Origin: Terana coerulea | Taxonomy: Eukaryota; Basidiomycota; Agaricomycetes; Polyporales; Phanerochaetaceae | Direction of reading: 5' to 3' | Assembly (NCBI GenBank): GCA_024811115.1 | Contig: JAKOGH010000971.1 | Coordinates: 62,001 to 126,000, forward strand | Length of the DNA: 64,000 nt | Part shown: one piece after another, positions 1 through 12,800 of the stretch | Layout of the letters: each line of letters starts with the position of its first letter | Position numbering within the stretch: the stretch's first letter is position 1 | Notes under the pieces: model-generated | Seen by the model: only the letters and a program-made list of their open reading frames with translations | Told to the model about the DNA's origin: nothing | Database searches by the model: none | Made by a program: the position numbers and the translations under genes

Positions 1-501
1 GTGCGCATCGTCCCTTACGGTGAGTAATTTCTTTCATTCAACAATGAGCATGTTGCTGACAATGGTTGATGTCGGTAGTGTATGCAAACATGCATGAAAG
101 ATCTCGCATTTACTATCCTGCATGATCATGCAGAGACAATCTCATACCCATCTTCTCTCAACGCCGACTTCCTGCTTAGTGCGTCTTGCTCGATGAAATG
201 CCGCTTATACCAAATCTAATATCCTCTCCCTTACACTCGCGTGCATTGCTTGACTAGCATGGTTAATTTCGAATACCAAACTGAAGCTATGTAGTCCGTT
301 AAAGTAGCCTAAAGAAATGATTGCATATATTTTGTAGTCCATATTTGCGCCGCGGCTGCTCCCCCTTCTGCCCACGGAGTCCATCCAGACTAAATGCCGG
401 GATCAACGACGGTCAGTCTCAACGGGGTGTCGCCAGCATTGCAGAGTACGTACATGAAGGATCAGCATAGCCCAGCAACCCTCCGCGAGGCGTATCGGTA
501 A
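1..501. other. no gene seen
   Basis: AT-rich flank with no open frame of note. It would hold the 3' flank of the minus-strand Ser/Thr-rich gene that ends at 502. I see no repeat or RNA gene in it. Confidence 0.4.
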
Positions 502-1740
502 CTAGGCACTGAAGGTCGAAGTTACCACCGAGCCAGAGCTGGAGACGGTCGCACTCCCAGCGACGGAGGTGAAGACCGAGGACACTGGCGTCGGCTCGAC
601 GCTGCTGAAGAAGACGGACGACACGCCGGTCGGCTCAACGCTGCTGAAGAAGACGGAGGTCACATCGGTCGGTTCGCTAAACACTGAGGTGACCACGCCG
701 CTGGACGAGCCGAAGGTGACGGTCTGAACGCTGTAGGTGTCCGAATCGCCGACGGACGTGAAGATCGAGGTCGGCTCTGCATTGCCTACACTGGTGAAGA
801 CCGAGGATGCGCCCGTAGACTCGCTAGCAGCGGTCGTAATGGCGTTCGGGAAGACGGAAGAGGAGTCGAGGGTGATCCACTGTGGCCCACCTGTGGACTC
901 CGGAGAGGAATCTCGGAGGGTGATCCACTGTGGCCCGTCTGTGGGCTCGGCATTGTGTACGGTGGTGAAGGCCGAGACTACGCCCGTAGACTCGGCATTG
1001 CCTACGCTCGTGAAGACCGATGTCACAGCGCCGGGGCTGCTGTCGATGGTGGAGGGATTCGCAAAGGACGAGGAGACGCTGCCTGTGGGGGCGACGACGC
1101 TAGTGGTAACGTTTCCAATGAAGGTCGTGCTGCTTGTCACAGCAGGACTGGGCGGAAAGGTTTCCTAAATACATGATAAGCATCTGCAAGTTTCAATACC
1201 TTTATGACGCAAAGAAAAACGCACTGTGATGACAGGACTTGCGGATACACCGGGAAGACCATAAAGAGACAGAGCTGCGCAAATAAAGGTGACGGAGAGC
1301 TACATTGCGGATTCAAGTGTCAAGAGTAAAGATAATGAACCTTGAAGGTGAGCGCAGAATAAGAATGTGGTGGTGGAGAGTTGAGGCAGGGCGCACTCAC
1401 TTTTATACTCGACTCTGCATAGGTTTGGAACCCACTCTCAAAGAATGTCTTGGCAAAGCTGAAGGATTCGCCCAACGGTCATCGCAGTCCGTGCCGGTTT
1501 GCGGTCCAGGAGCGTGCTTCCTGCATCCATACACACATACACCGTCAGGACGCCGTTACCTCGCCACTCCAGGGAACAACAGCGACTCGGAGCGCCCACT
1601 GCAACTGTATACCACCTGATGACGGATCTCCCAGCCCGTAGGTTCCACAGCATTGATATGTTCGGCAATGGTAAACGAAGTACAGCCTTTTGGGGTGCCT
1701 GACGAGCTATGTAGGAAACGTCTGAGTCGATAGTAACCAT
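502..1740 (-). CDS. Ser/Thr-rich repetitive secreted-type protein (partial model)
   Basis: The last exon (about 1170 to 502) opens after a TTTAG acceptor and encodes about 220 residues, almost half Ser/Thr/Val. They form imperfect repeats such as 'SVFTSVGNAEPT', 'GPQWITL' and 'FFSSVEPTG'. Upstream, 1438-1740 minus reads with an extracellular-domain flavour ('RSVIRWYTVAVG', 'TARTAMTVG'-like, then 'ESFSFAKTFFESGFQTYAES' in the next frame, ending at a GTGAGT donor near 1403). This arrangement, a small beta-type domain followed by a Ser/Thr tail, is common in fungal secreted or wall-bound proteins, but I do not recognise the family. A one-base frame break sits near 1470 between the two open stretches. 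No signal peptide or start could be fixed, so the 5' boundary is only the limit of the open reading. Confidence 0.4.
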
Positions 1741-2594
1741 CAGCTTCCTGGCGGCGCCTCTTCTAAGATATTATGTTAAGAAACTCACGCATCTAGCTTC
1801 GCACGTCCGCCCACGAGGACAGCACACCGTCTCGATGATTTGGCGTTGAGGTATTTGTCTCTGGCGCGGAAATCTACCATACGAACCGTCGCAATAAGTG
1901 TTAAACAGTCTCAGGCGGTAGAGGAAAGCCTGTACGAGACGTACTTTTGAGAGAGGGCCGCGCGTTCTGCATAGCAGTCCAGCGTTTTCCATAAGCACAA
2001 GCCGGCACAGGCTGTAGTAAAAATAGCGAAGAGGCTCAGTCTGATCTCACTGGCATACTTTATCCGAGCTGGTTGGTAGCCGAAAGCGTTTTTTCCTGCC
2101 GGCACGCATCCGCAATTATCTGTACTGTATTTGAAGTCAATTTAGGGCGCCAATGTATAGCCATTCCCAAGCAGTCAGAGACGTACCAGCTTCCGCTCAG
2201 GCAATTGCCAGCCCGACGTGCCACTGGACCTTCCAAAGGAATATTTGTGTTGCAGCATGCTAGTCGCAGACATAACGCAATTCTGAGGTTCGGCGGGTGC
2301 GAAACATAAGGGTGCTGTCACATGGAGGCAGATTCCGTTGCCGTGGTGGCGGTGGAAGGCAACCGCCTCCTTCGCCCAAATTGGCAACCTGAAGCTTCGA
2401 CGCTCACGGCGTTTGCCGATCATGTCCTCGTCCCGGGCCTGGGCTTTCAACCACGTTTGACTCCCTCTAGCTCACGCTTTGTTCCAGGGATTGTAGATGG
2501 TGCGGCAAACTCGCAAATGGAATGCACGGCGTGCTAAGCAAAGCAATCGATATCCTTGTATGCCACTCTGTTAATTTCACGGTATTACGTGAAT
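1741..2594. other. intergenic, no supported gene
   Basis: Short overlapping open frames on both strands, none with recognisable motifs. The region ends at the start of the inverted segmental duplication. First exons of the Ser/Thr-rich gene could lie here, but none can be shown. Confidence 0.35.
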
Positions 2595-5434
2595 ACTTAG
2601 ATGGAAGGGCTTCGTGTAAGACCACAAAAATACGAATCTTGCCTACGGAATCATATACACAACGATGGGCGGCTTATTGTTGAATGACAGTTCATCTACA
2701 TCTTCGGAGGCATGGTGACCTTGCGCATTAGGCGAACAATGATCATACGGCGAGAGATGAGAGATATCGTGATCTGAATCCCAGCTTTATCAGCGTCGCT
2801 TATGTGGATTTGAGAAAGAGGATGAGAAGGTGGCGCACTCCAGACTACATATTCGGCTTCCGACTCCCCACGCTAGTCGTTGTACCCATCGAGTAATGTA
2901 CAGCTCACGGTTCCGAGTACTGTAGAGGCTGGAGTCTTGATAGACAGGGATGGTTCAGGGTGTATGATACCGCAGTAACAAGCTATTGCCATAATGTCGA
3001 CTAAACAATCAGGCGGTACGCTTATTCTTCCGATGCAAGTCAACATCCGAGTTACAAGAAATTGGACAAATTAGCGTGCTGGACATTGATGGAAAACTAC
3101 ATTTCACATACCACAGCGTCGTATCAAATCTCGCCCCGATGCAATGGACGATGCAATTGGTCCCAAAAACTGGCGTCAGTGAACTCCGCAGACGAAGAGC
3201 AAGTCCAAACTCGACGGTCAGGATGCGAAGTGCCCACATCCACAAAAGCCACCTGATGCCGTGGCGAATGAAGGAAAGCAGTGGATAGCGGGAAAGCAGC
3301 CTCAGTACAACAAAAGGGATTACATGAGCTGGTACAGATACTTTAACATGTGTGGCAGGCGCGTTCTAGACGAGAGCGGCGCATCCAGGCGAATGAGACG
3401 TGAGAAGCTTGTAGTATTGATGCGTCGCAGGGAGTCATGGTGGTGCGTTTAGTGTGGGGTCGTGGACTGCATGAGACGGAAGGCGGTGAGAAGGCGCGGA
3501 TGAAGCAGGGAATGCTGTATGAAACCGCCGTGGTGGAAATGTGCGCCCTCATTGCTTCTTGCCGACGTTCATCTTGTCCACGGAGGCAGCTCTTCGCCAG
3601 TGACCAGTGACATCCTTCTTTCCGCACGGTGAAGCAAGCAATGCCGAGGTAGTTCGTGATGTCGTTGATGACCAGCGTGCAGAACCGCGCGTAGGAGATG
3701 AACGAGATGCCGAGAGTGACGAAGACGACAACTCCGATGTTGTGGTACGTGTGCTGGATCAGAGGTGGTCTATCATGAGGATTAGCGTGGCTCAATGCGC
3801 GTGATAGCAGCCAACTTACCGGCCGATGAGTCGAGGCAGGTTCGCGTCGATCGCCCCCAACAGGCTCCCATATCCACATCGCGTCACCCCATGGGAAGGG
3901 CTGCTTAGTGACATGGGCAAGGATCATCCGTCCGACTTGGTGCGCAAACTGCAGTCCCCAGGCGCACAGAAACGGCACGAACAGCGGGGAGTTGATGATA
4001 TCGAAGTCACAAGGGTTCAAGCGGGCTCTTCCGGCTATCCAGTCTTGCTTTCACGACGTTTACGTAGCTTTTAAGGAGATTTAGCGGGCACGGTGTGACC
4101 AAGTTCGTGCAGGCGGACCTGCTGACAATGTTGAAGGCCAACCCAACTGCCCCAACGGCCATGAAGGCTTCGTTCAAGCCCTTGTTGGGCACGTACTTGG
4201 CAATCTGCGGAACCTGATCCAAGCCAAGGAAAGTCAAGGTCGGTGTGTCCCAGAACCCTGTGCCTGCGGATGACTTCAGAGAGACTCAGAGATCATAAGT
4301 ATCCAAGCACGAACCATACACTCCGGTGGTGATAAAGATGGCGACGATCATCAGGATCCCTTCCACAGGTCCAGAGAAGACGCCAAGGTAAAGCTAACCT
4401 ATACTTCATGTCAATCACACGCCAGAGCGAGCCTATACAATGGCAGCTCACCAGTGTAGTACTCTTCCCAAGTCGTTAAGTAGAAGTTCGCCAGCGTTGC
4501 GATTTGGGATGACAACGTCCACCACGACCGGCCCAAGTTCAACGCACGGCAACATAAGATGACTTCAAGCTTCGCAGGTCGGTTCCGTGGTCAGCCTCCC
4601 CGTGGATACGGCGAAGAACATGCGTCTTACAGTCGTGTTCAAAGCGTCACATCCTAGAACGATAGATATTAGATGAATGCAACAGAATACCAGATCCACG
4701 CGCACCATGGTCGAACATTTCACCCAACGGTCCTGCCATGCCAGTCCTCCGTGCCTGCTTGCTACACGCAGAATGCATTGAGCTTGCGTAAATTCTCGTT
4801 TTTGGAGGCCACGTACCCGTCTATTGCGTCAAAGCTTTGGTAGATGAAGAGCCCCGCTGCCCACCTAGTGTTATCTCAGTCCTATCCACCCACTTTACAC
4901 TGGCGCAGTCGCGTACGTGAAATACACCCATTGCGGCGGTCCTGGCGCGCCTTCTTTGTCCATCAAGTACGCTGGATCGTAGTACAACAGTTGCGCGAAG
5001 TTGGTGAGGACCATGCACAGTCCTCACAGCATGATCTGGACGCGGACTTCAGCCTCTCCAGTGCATACGAGCCGAATAGAGACTTACCACGTTCGGAGCC
5101 ACCGACTTTGGCCACAGTGTGACGAGCTAGTTCCAGAACGGGTTTAGAACGTGTCTTGAGAGCAGTGACCTTTATGGCCGTCACGGCCAGTACCGCGAAA
5201 AAAAGCCGTAAAGAAGGAGTACTCGCTTGTCGACACCCTTGTACGCATATTTCCAGAGATTTTCGAGAGCGGCGGGAGACACGTATATACGTAGCCCATT
5301 GCAGAGGTCTAACGCGAGTTCAAGACCGGCTGTGTCGTCGAACAGGGGCCCCTGAGGGTAGAAGCGGGATGGACGACGATGGCAGGAAGGCTGGAGGCAG
5401 AGTATCAGAAGCGCCCAAAGTGAGCACCCGCGAG
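2595..5434. repeat. inverted segmental duplication, arm 1
   Basis: On the opposite strand this segment matches 38168-41043 along its full length. Homology starts at 'ACTTAGATG' (2595) and stops at 'CTCGCGGGTGCTC' (5434). The arm holds a degraded CDP-alcohol phosphotransferase gene and its 3' flank. It also holds a copy of the promoter region that, in arm 2, stands directly upstream of the first aspartic protease, but no protease follows here. By eye the arms are roughly 90 percent identical, with scattered indels. Confidence 0.9.
3549..5299 (-). pseudogene. degraded CDP-alcohol phosphotransferase (choline/ethanolamine phosphotransferase family)
   Basis: This is the reverse-strand duplicate of the gene at 38304-40114 and has the same exon order. 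The family motif DG-x2-AR-x8-G-x3-D-x3-D is still readable across two exons ('KQARRTGMAGPLGEMFDH' near 4710-4765). Breaks relative to arm 2: an 8-bp insertion just after the start codon ('GTATATAC'); an in-frame TAG at 5127-5129 inside the 'NPFWNW' segment; a deletion of about 70 bp near 4010 that removes one membrane segment; a one-base insertion at 3867-3869; and another at 3619-3621. The C-terminus ('VTGHWRRAASVDKMNVGKKQ') survives in a shifted frame. Several independent lesions, including a stop and a real deletion, make this a pseudogene and not a sequencing artefact. The intact family makes phosphatidylcholine or phosphatidylethanolamine in the ER membrane. Confidence 0.88.
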
Positions 5435-5618
5435 CACGTCCGCTTTCGGCCCGTCACCACGAGCGTCTCGACCACGTGGCTCACTTCGCGTCGCGGTTGC
5501 CGCGCGGTGCACGCGAGTTGGACTTGAATCATTGCAGCACTTCTTCCTCACGACCACCATGCGACGGAGCCAGACACTCAGACACACCACCAAGCCCTCG
5601 CTGCTCGGCACAGACGAC

Positions 5619-6363
5619 ATGGGCGTACTGCACGAGAACGACCAGTCCCTTGGAGGACGTGCTGCGCAGCCAAGTGCTCGAGAAAGACAAGGAGAACGAC
5701 AAGGTACGATTGCACTGTGTATGCAGGTTCACAGCAGTGCTCTGACCTTTGTTGCAGCTCAAGATTCAGATTGCCCATCTGAAAAGCCAGCTTACGGAAC
5801 GACCGCCTGTCGAGCAGGTGCAGCATCTCCGCAAAGAATTCCAGAGTTTGGAGATCTTGTTGGAAGGTACTCAGCGAGAGAACGAGAGGTGCATGGCCGA
5901 ACTGGAGAGGTTTGTGTCCAGTTGGCTCGTATGACTTGGTATGGGAGCCTCATGACGACGCGTTCAGAGGGAAACAGCGCGAGAAAGCCCTTGAAAGCCA
6001 CTTGGAGAAGCTGGCTGGGCCGAACTGGCAGGTGAGTCCATACACGTATCCAAGACGTTCTAATTACAACCCGTTGGCTGCCTGTAGGATACTCTCGACT
6101 TGACACCTCTTCCCGCTTCTTCGCGGACAGGATTCATGAACCCGTCGCATGCTCGTGCGAACTCCATACCCAAACTCCACTCACCAAAGTCGCCGTCCGA
6201 CGACGCAGAAGTGAACAAAGCCTACATCGAGCAGGTTCGCCTGCTGGTTCTCGGTATGGAGCAGCGGCTGCAGACGCGGGAGGACAAGCTCCTGAAGAGC
6301 ATCGAGAAGGCGGAGGTAGAGGCAGAGAAATTCGAGGAGCTCAAGCGGCAGATTCCAACCTAG
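5619..6363 (+). CDS. short coiled-coil protein with centrosomin-N-like segment
   Basis: The exons read 'LEDVLRSQVLEKDKENDK', then after an intron (GTACGA...TTGCAG, about 5705-5758) 'LKIQIAHLKSQLTERPP' and a heptad-rich helix. A further exon gives 'REKALESHLEKLAGPNWQ'. The last exon (from about 6088) runs through a Ser/Pro linker into another coiled coil, 'YIEQVRLLVLGMEQRLQTRE...', and stops at 6361-6363. The 'EKDKEND-LKIQIAHLK' stretch resembles the N-terminal motif of microtubule-organising proteins of the centrosomin/Mto1 type; this is inference from pattern only. The ATG at 5619 lies in a frame one base out of step with the following helix (doubled G near 5652), so either the start is elsewhere or the gene is broken. 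It begins less than 200 bp from the edge of the duplication and may be truncated at its 5' end. Confidence 0.5.
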
Positions 6364-6563
6364 GCCTAACTACGGCGGATGAGTGAATCATTTGGAATTG
6401 GTCACGGCGGTTCGTTGTGCTATCTGTTGTATCATAGGATGTTGATACCCCATCTTCCCATACCTAGCTATGTATCATTATTGCGAGCTTTGAACGGAAC
6501 TTGTCATCGAGTTGGACTCCAAATTGCATCGCGTGATGTTTGTTGGTGTCGGTGGTGAGTAGG

Positions 6564-6836
6564 TTAGTCGAAGATCTTATGCATCTGGTCCCAGTCTGAC
6601 TCATGCCTCAGCTGCTGCCGAAGTGTCTCACCGTAGTCTAAAGCCATCATCGTGTTCACATACGACGTAAAGACGAGTGAGCTTAAAATGGCTGACAAAT
6701 ACCTATCTCTCGTAAACAACCGCAGCGCTTTCCGCCGCGGTGGAATGGGGCGCTGGATCCTTCCCGCGTGAGGCGCCCCCTTGGTCGCGGTTCGCTTCTT
6801 TGCCACCGTCAGAGCGCGGCTGTGCTCTCGGACCAA
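6564..6836 (-). CDS. hypothetical small protein, 3' part only
   Basis: An open minus-strand frame ends with 'SYVNTMMALDYGETLRQQL' and 'HESDWDQMHKIF' before the stop at 6564. The composition (aromatic, acidic and basic residues mixed, with a hydrophobic stretch 'LSAILSSLVFTSYV') looks more protein-like than its neighbours. No in-frame ATG is visible in the open stretch, so an upstream exon would be needed. I do not recognise it, and a chance frame is quite possible. Confidence 0.25.
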   Translation of the reverse strand: MVREHSRALTVAKKRTATKGAPHAGRIQRPIPPRRKALRLFTRDRYLSAILSSLVFTSYVNTMMALDYGETLRQQLRHESDWDQMHKIFD

Positions 6837-9800
6837 TACACTCGACTGTATTCACCGTCGTCTACCCAGCCTCTGACCCGAGCATTCAAATTCTCGTTTA
6901 TCTGATAGTGGAGTCGCTTCTCACATCATCATGGGGGACGGGTAAATTTTGCACTCGCTCATATCTGTTGGCATTGACTGACCTGCGCTCGCTAGCTACG
7001 CACAGTACGGCACTGCTCAATTGCTGACTTGCTCCCGACAGTGCTTGGCTCATCGTTCTGCATCCACCAATCGCTCGCACGACCGAGGAAGGCCCTTCAG
7101 CGTCCTCAGGTCGTGCGTGATATGCTCCCGCAATACTGGGTACGCCCCACCTTCTTTAGAGCTCAAGGTTGACAGCATTCGTCTCCATAGACGCGACTCC
7201 ACGCCTGTGTACGTGATCCCCGCCTCGAGCGCCGACACCATTCATCGCCGCGCTCTGATGCCCTCGTCCTCACCTCCCACCGCGGGAGGATACGTAAACA
7301 GACCCGCGAGCCACCGCCACACCGCATGGATACAGTTCTCGGACGCCGCATCCAGTCTAGCCCGTGATTGCACGAATCTGAGATGACTCCGCGAGGCTTC
7401 TTCTCGCCAGCGGAGGTAAGCCGTGCCTACCCCCTCGCCTTTTCGGTCGCCCGGTGCTCACGCTGAGTTCATACAGGGGGAACGCGGCGGGCTCCTTCCT
7501 GCAGGAGCAACGCCATGCGCGGGATGTGGCGCCAGGCATTGCACGTGGGTCGCACATACGCTGCTGTGGCCGTACGCTCGGCCTTCAGGGTGACGCGGAC
7601 TTCGTTTGCCCAGCCATGCGCACACCCGCATGTGCTCGACATCGCGTCTTCACATGAGACAGCGCACAGGCGCGAGCCAGTGGCCATGCTACGCACGAAC
7701 GCAGCCTGCGTCGTGCGCAAACCACCCCGTCTCTGCGGCACCACGCGGGAAGCGGGCGCGCGAAGCTGCGTCCGCACCGCGACCATGGCGCCACCCGCGA
7801 CTGCGACTTGGCGGTGCCGTCACCCGCCTGGCACGCGCGCCACGAGATCGCGCAGCATTAGGCAAGTCTGCCGTGGGGGAGCGGGCACCCCAGGAGGCAC
7901 GCCTATCTTCCGCGCGGGCCATCAGGCGCAATATCGTGAGCCTTAATTATTTGCTGTTCACTCACGTACTCAGGGGTGGAATCCGGTGACAGGGCGCCGA
8001 TGAATCAATTGCATATGTCCTGCCTCACGGCGGCCTTCTGCGCACTGGGGCAGCGGGCTTCGCCGTCATCTGTTCGTTGGGCTGGCCGATCGCTGACGGA
8101 CTCGTGCCCATTGCCCATGCATTGGACGCGCACGGGCGGGCTTACGGTTCGCAGGAGCTGGCGGATTATGCGTTCCTGTTTGAAGTGGACAGGCCATGGA
8201 CGGGGACAGCCACGCGCAAGTGTAGTACGACATGGACCATGCGCGATACAAGGCATCGCGGGATCTCATACGTAACATTCATCGCTCACTGATTTTTTTT
8301 CAGCGACTGCCGCTCTGGGCTGCCATGTGCACATGGAAGCTTGTTATGAAGAGAAATAAACAGTAAACGTCGCCATTCTCCCCATACTGAGGTCCCAGAC
8401 ATTAAGTTTTCACTTCAAACTAAAGAGTGTGTCTGGAAGACCGCACTGTTGGCGGCAGAATGCAGCGGTGTTTGCTTTGTCGACTCATCCGGCACGGACA
8501 GAAGACTGTGCTGCTCGCCTCACCTCCTGGGGCGCACACGGCTGCCTGCCGTGGGGTCTCGGTTTCTGCGAGCTTCTATGAGATGGACATCGCTACTTAC
8601 CACAACATGGCGGTGATTGCTTGCGGGTCGACCATAACTTTGGAGCCTAGCCGGAATCGCATATGCTTGCCTGCTGGCTATGGAGCCGCGAGGACCGAAG
8701 GATCGCAGAAAATACGCCGAGGGCTCACACCCCGGGCCTAGAGGACATTGACTCAGGTTCTTTGTAGCAACTGTTTTCAATTTATCTACTATACTTCCGA
8801 TTGTACACTAGCCCTGCCGTCAGGTGGTAAGAGAAACATGTCCATCTTGATTTCTTTCTGACTTAGTCAATTACATGAACAGCGATAGCATTAATTCTCA
8901 CGATAAAATTTACGGCGTGTGGGCTCTGGCAAAGTAAATACAGTCAGCTTCCAGGTCGGCGCCCATGCGCCCATGTGCCAATACAAAGAATGCAGGCCAA
9001 AAGTGACTTCCGCTACCATCGAATGCTCTGTTGGTCAAGGCTATCAGCTGGTCGCACGAGGCCTGCATCTTATAGATGCGCTAACGGCGGTAAAGCCGCC
9101 CGATACGAGAGACAGAACCCAGCCCTAGCCACTGGCCAAAAATCCAATTCTAAAAAAAACCGGTAGCGTCAATAATAATTGTCGACGGCTCACCGCCTTG
9201 GCGATACACGAGGTGGGATAACGCGAGGGAGTTTGCAGCATGTTGTTAACTGGGATGCGGCCCATTGAAGTTCCACCAGACAATTTGTCAGAACAAAAAC
9301 TTTATGTAGCATTTGCACACCTTGATGAGCACCCTAAAAGCGTTCAGGGCGACCCTAAAACGCTCAGTGTCATCGGCCGATAAAGCGAACGGCCCATTGG
9401 CCGGCTCTTTACCGCGCACGAAGGCCCATTAGGTCAATCGCATTCTTCTGGCCTCGACCGTCGAATGGAGGAGAGGTGTGGCATGTCCGCCGATCTATAA
9501 ATGACCAGTGAGCTGGGCTGATAGACGTGAAAGAAGGTGGCGAAGGCGGGCACACGGTCGAACCTCGAGAGTATGAAACGCATGTTCGGCTGTGTGAGTT
9601 GCGTTCGGGGTGGGCCAGTTCGTGCATGCAGGAGTGACATGAAATCAGGCCCTAGTGCGTTTTCTCTTCGAGCTGTTACGTGCGACATGAGTATATTTTT
9701 AGGCGGAATTAACGGAGACACTGACCGACGGTGTGAGTACGTACGACGTGCCCAAGCACGGGGGACGGACAGCAGAGGGAAGGACAGCTGTACATCTTCG

Positions 9801-12800
9801 CGTCGAGCCATGACCGACGCTCGGTCATGAATGTGGATCCATGTGTGGTGGACGCCGGCGGTGCAGGTCCGTCATGCTCCGGAACCGAGCGCTACACCTA
9901 CGCCGGAAATGCGCTCGATGCAAGATCAGGAGGCCAGATATCAGGATGGGCTGAATAGGTGAGGGTCCAGCGAGTGATGGCACCGCTGGATGGTGGCGTC
10001 CGCGATACGAGAGCGGGCTCGCGGCCAACTGGCCAACTGGATCGGGCTGCAGGTGCGCCCCGTGCCCGCCCGCGCCCATCAGGGATCATGACCATCAAGC
10101 CATGCAGCCGTTCGCAGTGATAAACTCTCTGCGAACGTATGTGCCGAAATAGTCCTGGAGCCCTTCTTACGTCTAAAGCCTCAGGGACGACGGGCCCTAT
10201 TGGCGACTTCTGAGCTTCAGCACGCCGCCTGCGTGATCGAGGGCCTGTTCGCCGCGCCAGACGCCGCGGCGGCGGTGGGAGATGGCCAGGAACGAATCCC
10301 CGTACGGACAGAGAACAGATCCTAGGAGCTCCGAGTACCGAGCGTCCGGCCTGGTGCGGACTGGCTGGACGGTCTTGGGATGGCCCGGGAAAATTGCCGT
10401 TTACAGCCCACCCGCCGTGTACGAATCTCCAGGGCTGTCTGAGCGGGGGTGGGAGAAGCACGCTGCCGAGGGGGATAGACCACAGGCACTCCATGAACGT
10501 GCATAGGAAGCCCGTCGTTGTAGGTTGGGAACACGGCTGTTCAGCCGCGTACCGTTGTCAGGCAACATCAACACGGCGCGGCCCACAGTGTCTGGATGCA
10601 GACCTACGCGCCTGGTCAAATTGCTCGTAAGGGCGGCCGTCTTCCATTTGCCTCGGAAGCACACAACCTCGCTATGGTCAACGGAGGCGGACTCTCAGTC
10701 TTGCCACAATTCATCCCATATCGTCGCCGGCTGTGTCGCGTGAGCGGACCGGAGGGACTGGCATACAACGAGCTGACTCTCCGTATGCTCGCGAGAAGAG
10801 CACGGATCTAGTGTCATGAGCGTATTCAGCCACAGAGTGCCTTGTGTGAACTCTACTGACCTCTTGCGTAATCGCCAAGTATTCATCATTGCGTTGACGT
10901 CCGTGTGCCCCCGTCGAACGAGGGCTCGCGCGCGCTCCGCGTCCCTGGCCCACCACGGGCTGAGCCTATTCCACGCGGGGGCACGCATCTCCCGCTGGGT
11001 CTGAGCGGCCTACAGCCACACACAAGGCCAGCGCGTCGTGCGGGGACTCCGCGCGTTTTTGAAATGGCCTGTTGCGAGTGAATGGGCAGCGTGAATGAGA
11101 TGCGTGCAGGCCGCAGAGGAACAGATCACTGTCCGAGTTAATGAATGTGGGAAGCTGGCACTCACGGTTTGGGGGAAAGCGGACAGTGACTTATCGAGCC
11201 ACGAAAGAGACGCTCGCTCGAATCGCCACCCTCGACTCGGGAGGCTCGGCGACCTGCAAGAGATACAAATGTGCAAAGTTTATTAGACGTGGCTGCTCTG
11301 TGCCGACGTCAGTCATCAGAAACGCATGTGATTTAGCAAAGGGCCTGGAGGCACGAAAAGAAATACTTGTATGTCTGACGAGAGCAGCCGGGGCTGGAGG
11401 AAGACGCGGCACACCAGGAGGCATTTCAAAGACTGACAAGGTGTGTTGCGCCGGCAGCACAACCGAGACCCCCGCTGCTGTGCCGCGAGCGTAGCGGTAT
11501 GTCAGCCAGGTCGCCTTCCTGCCGTACATTCGAAGCCAAAGGATACCTTCGTTGGCCACCACGGCGCACACGACATGCACCGCCGAGCTCTGCCGCAGCC
11601 CCCCGCTGGCCGTTCGCGTCATCAGATTCATTTCCCTTCGCGTACCTCTCCGCCGTTGTGATTCATTGATTCGCATTGCACCCAGTGTTCAGGTGCGTGA
11701 CGAGAGGCTGCGCGGGCGAACGCAGGCGGCGCGCTCCTGCGTCCTCTTCGGCCTGCGCGCATCCGGAGCTCCGACGTTCCCAAGCGTGCCAGGGTGGGCT
11801 ATACGAGCATTACGTCGCAGGCGACTCCTGCGGCGATGCCGTAAGGACGGCGAGCGGCCGTGGGGGGGGTTCTGTCTGCGGCGCGCACGTCCTGTCCCCG
11901 CGCCAGCCTGCTTTCGGAGACACCGCCCATTCACTGGGCTGATGCAGGCTGATGCAGACGGCCACATGCGTGCCTGGGATTGGAGCGGCCGTTGAAATCG
12001 CGCAGGGTTCCCACCTTCGCATTACGACAGGCCATCAGGAAGCTGGCTGGAATCAAGGGCGCGTCTCGGGACCTCGGAGTGTGGTAGAGCCCAGCTCGCA
12101 CTGAGCAATGCAATCCGTGATGTCAACGCTGCAGGTCGTCGTGACGGTGCCGCAGGCGGCTTGCGATTTGGGGTCGTTCTCGTTCCCGGGAGCGTCGGGC
12201 GACATGATTGTCAGACATGGCCTTGGCGTGGACGAACGCCTCCGAGGGTGGTCTGTCGTTCGGCAAGTCGACCTCTGGATGGATGGGCGTGTAAGGACAT
12301 CACCGGAACCGTCCCGGCTGAGTTCAGTACCCGAAAAGGCAAGTCCATAAATCGGGCGTGGCGGAGGGACCGTGCAGCGAATAAAATGATGGGAGAAGTT
12401 TGGCCACCTCTCGCTTCAGTGCAGAGGGTGGGAAAGCGACGACCGCCGGGAGTCATTATGGCCGCTTCCTGGAATGGCAGCTGGTCAAGGCCATACGTGA
12501 TACTGTCACCGCTACGCTCCAGTGCTCGCTTGCAGACAAACTCACCTCGCGCGTCGGCGGAAACCCGTGAGCGCAGGTGTGGGCGGTCTCGAACCCCGCG
12601 CGATGGGGGCCTAGCGAGCGGAGGTGTCGTTACCGGCACACAAACACTGATGAGAGATGTCAAAGGATCGCGTACGCACCGATAGGCATTGCGCTGTGCG
12701 AACCTCGGCTGTATGGCGTCGCAGGAACGGCCGAGAATAGCACCGGCGGGGACAGGCGGCCTTCCAGCTGGATTCCGAAGGGAGAGAGGGCTCGACGGGC

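Noticed and set aside
7300..7990. Long overlapping open frames on both strands
   Set aside because: GC-rich sequence leaves several frames open at once; products are Arg/Ala/Pro-rich without motifs and no frame is favoured.
9898..10494. 198-codon minus-strand frame
   Set aside because: Composition is that of GC-rich noise (Arg/Pro runs), no domain pattern, no splice-linked neighbours.
11191..11676. 161-codon minus-strand frame, thought of as a sixth membrane-protein copy
   Set aside because: Only one helix-like string resembles the family; none of the diagnostic exons (GLLFYDH, NRFLPF, WSAALPS) is nearby.
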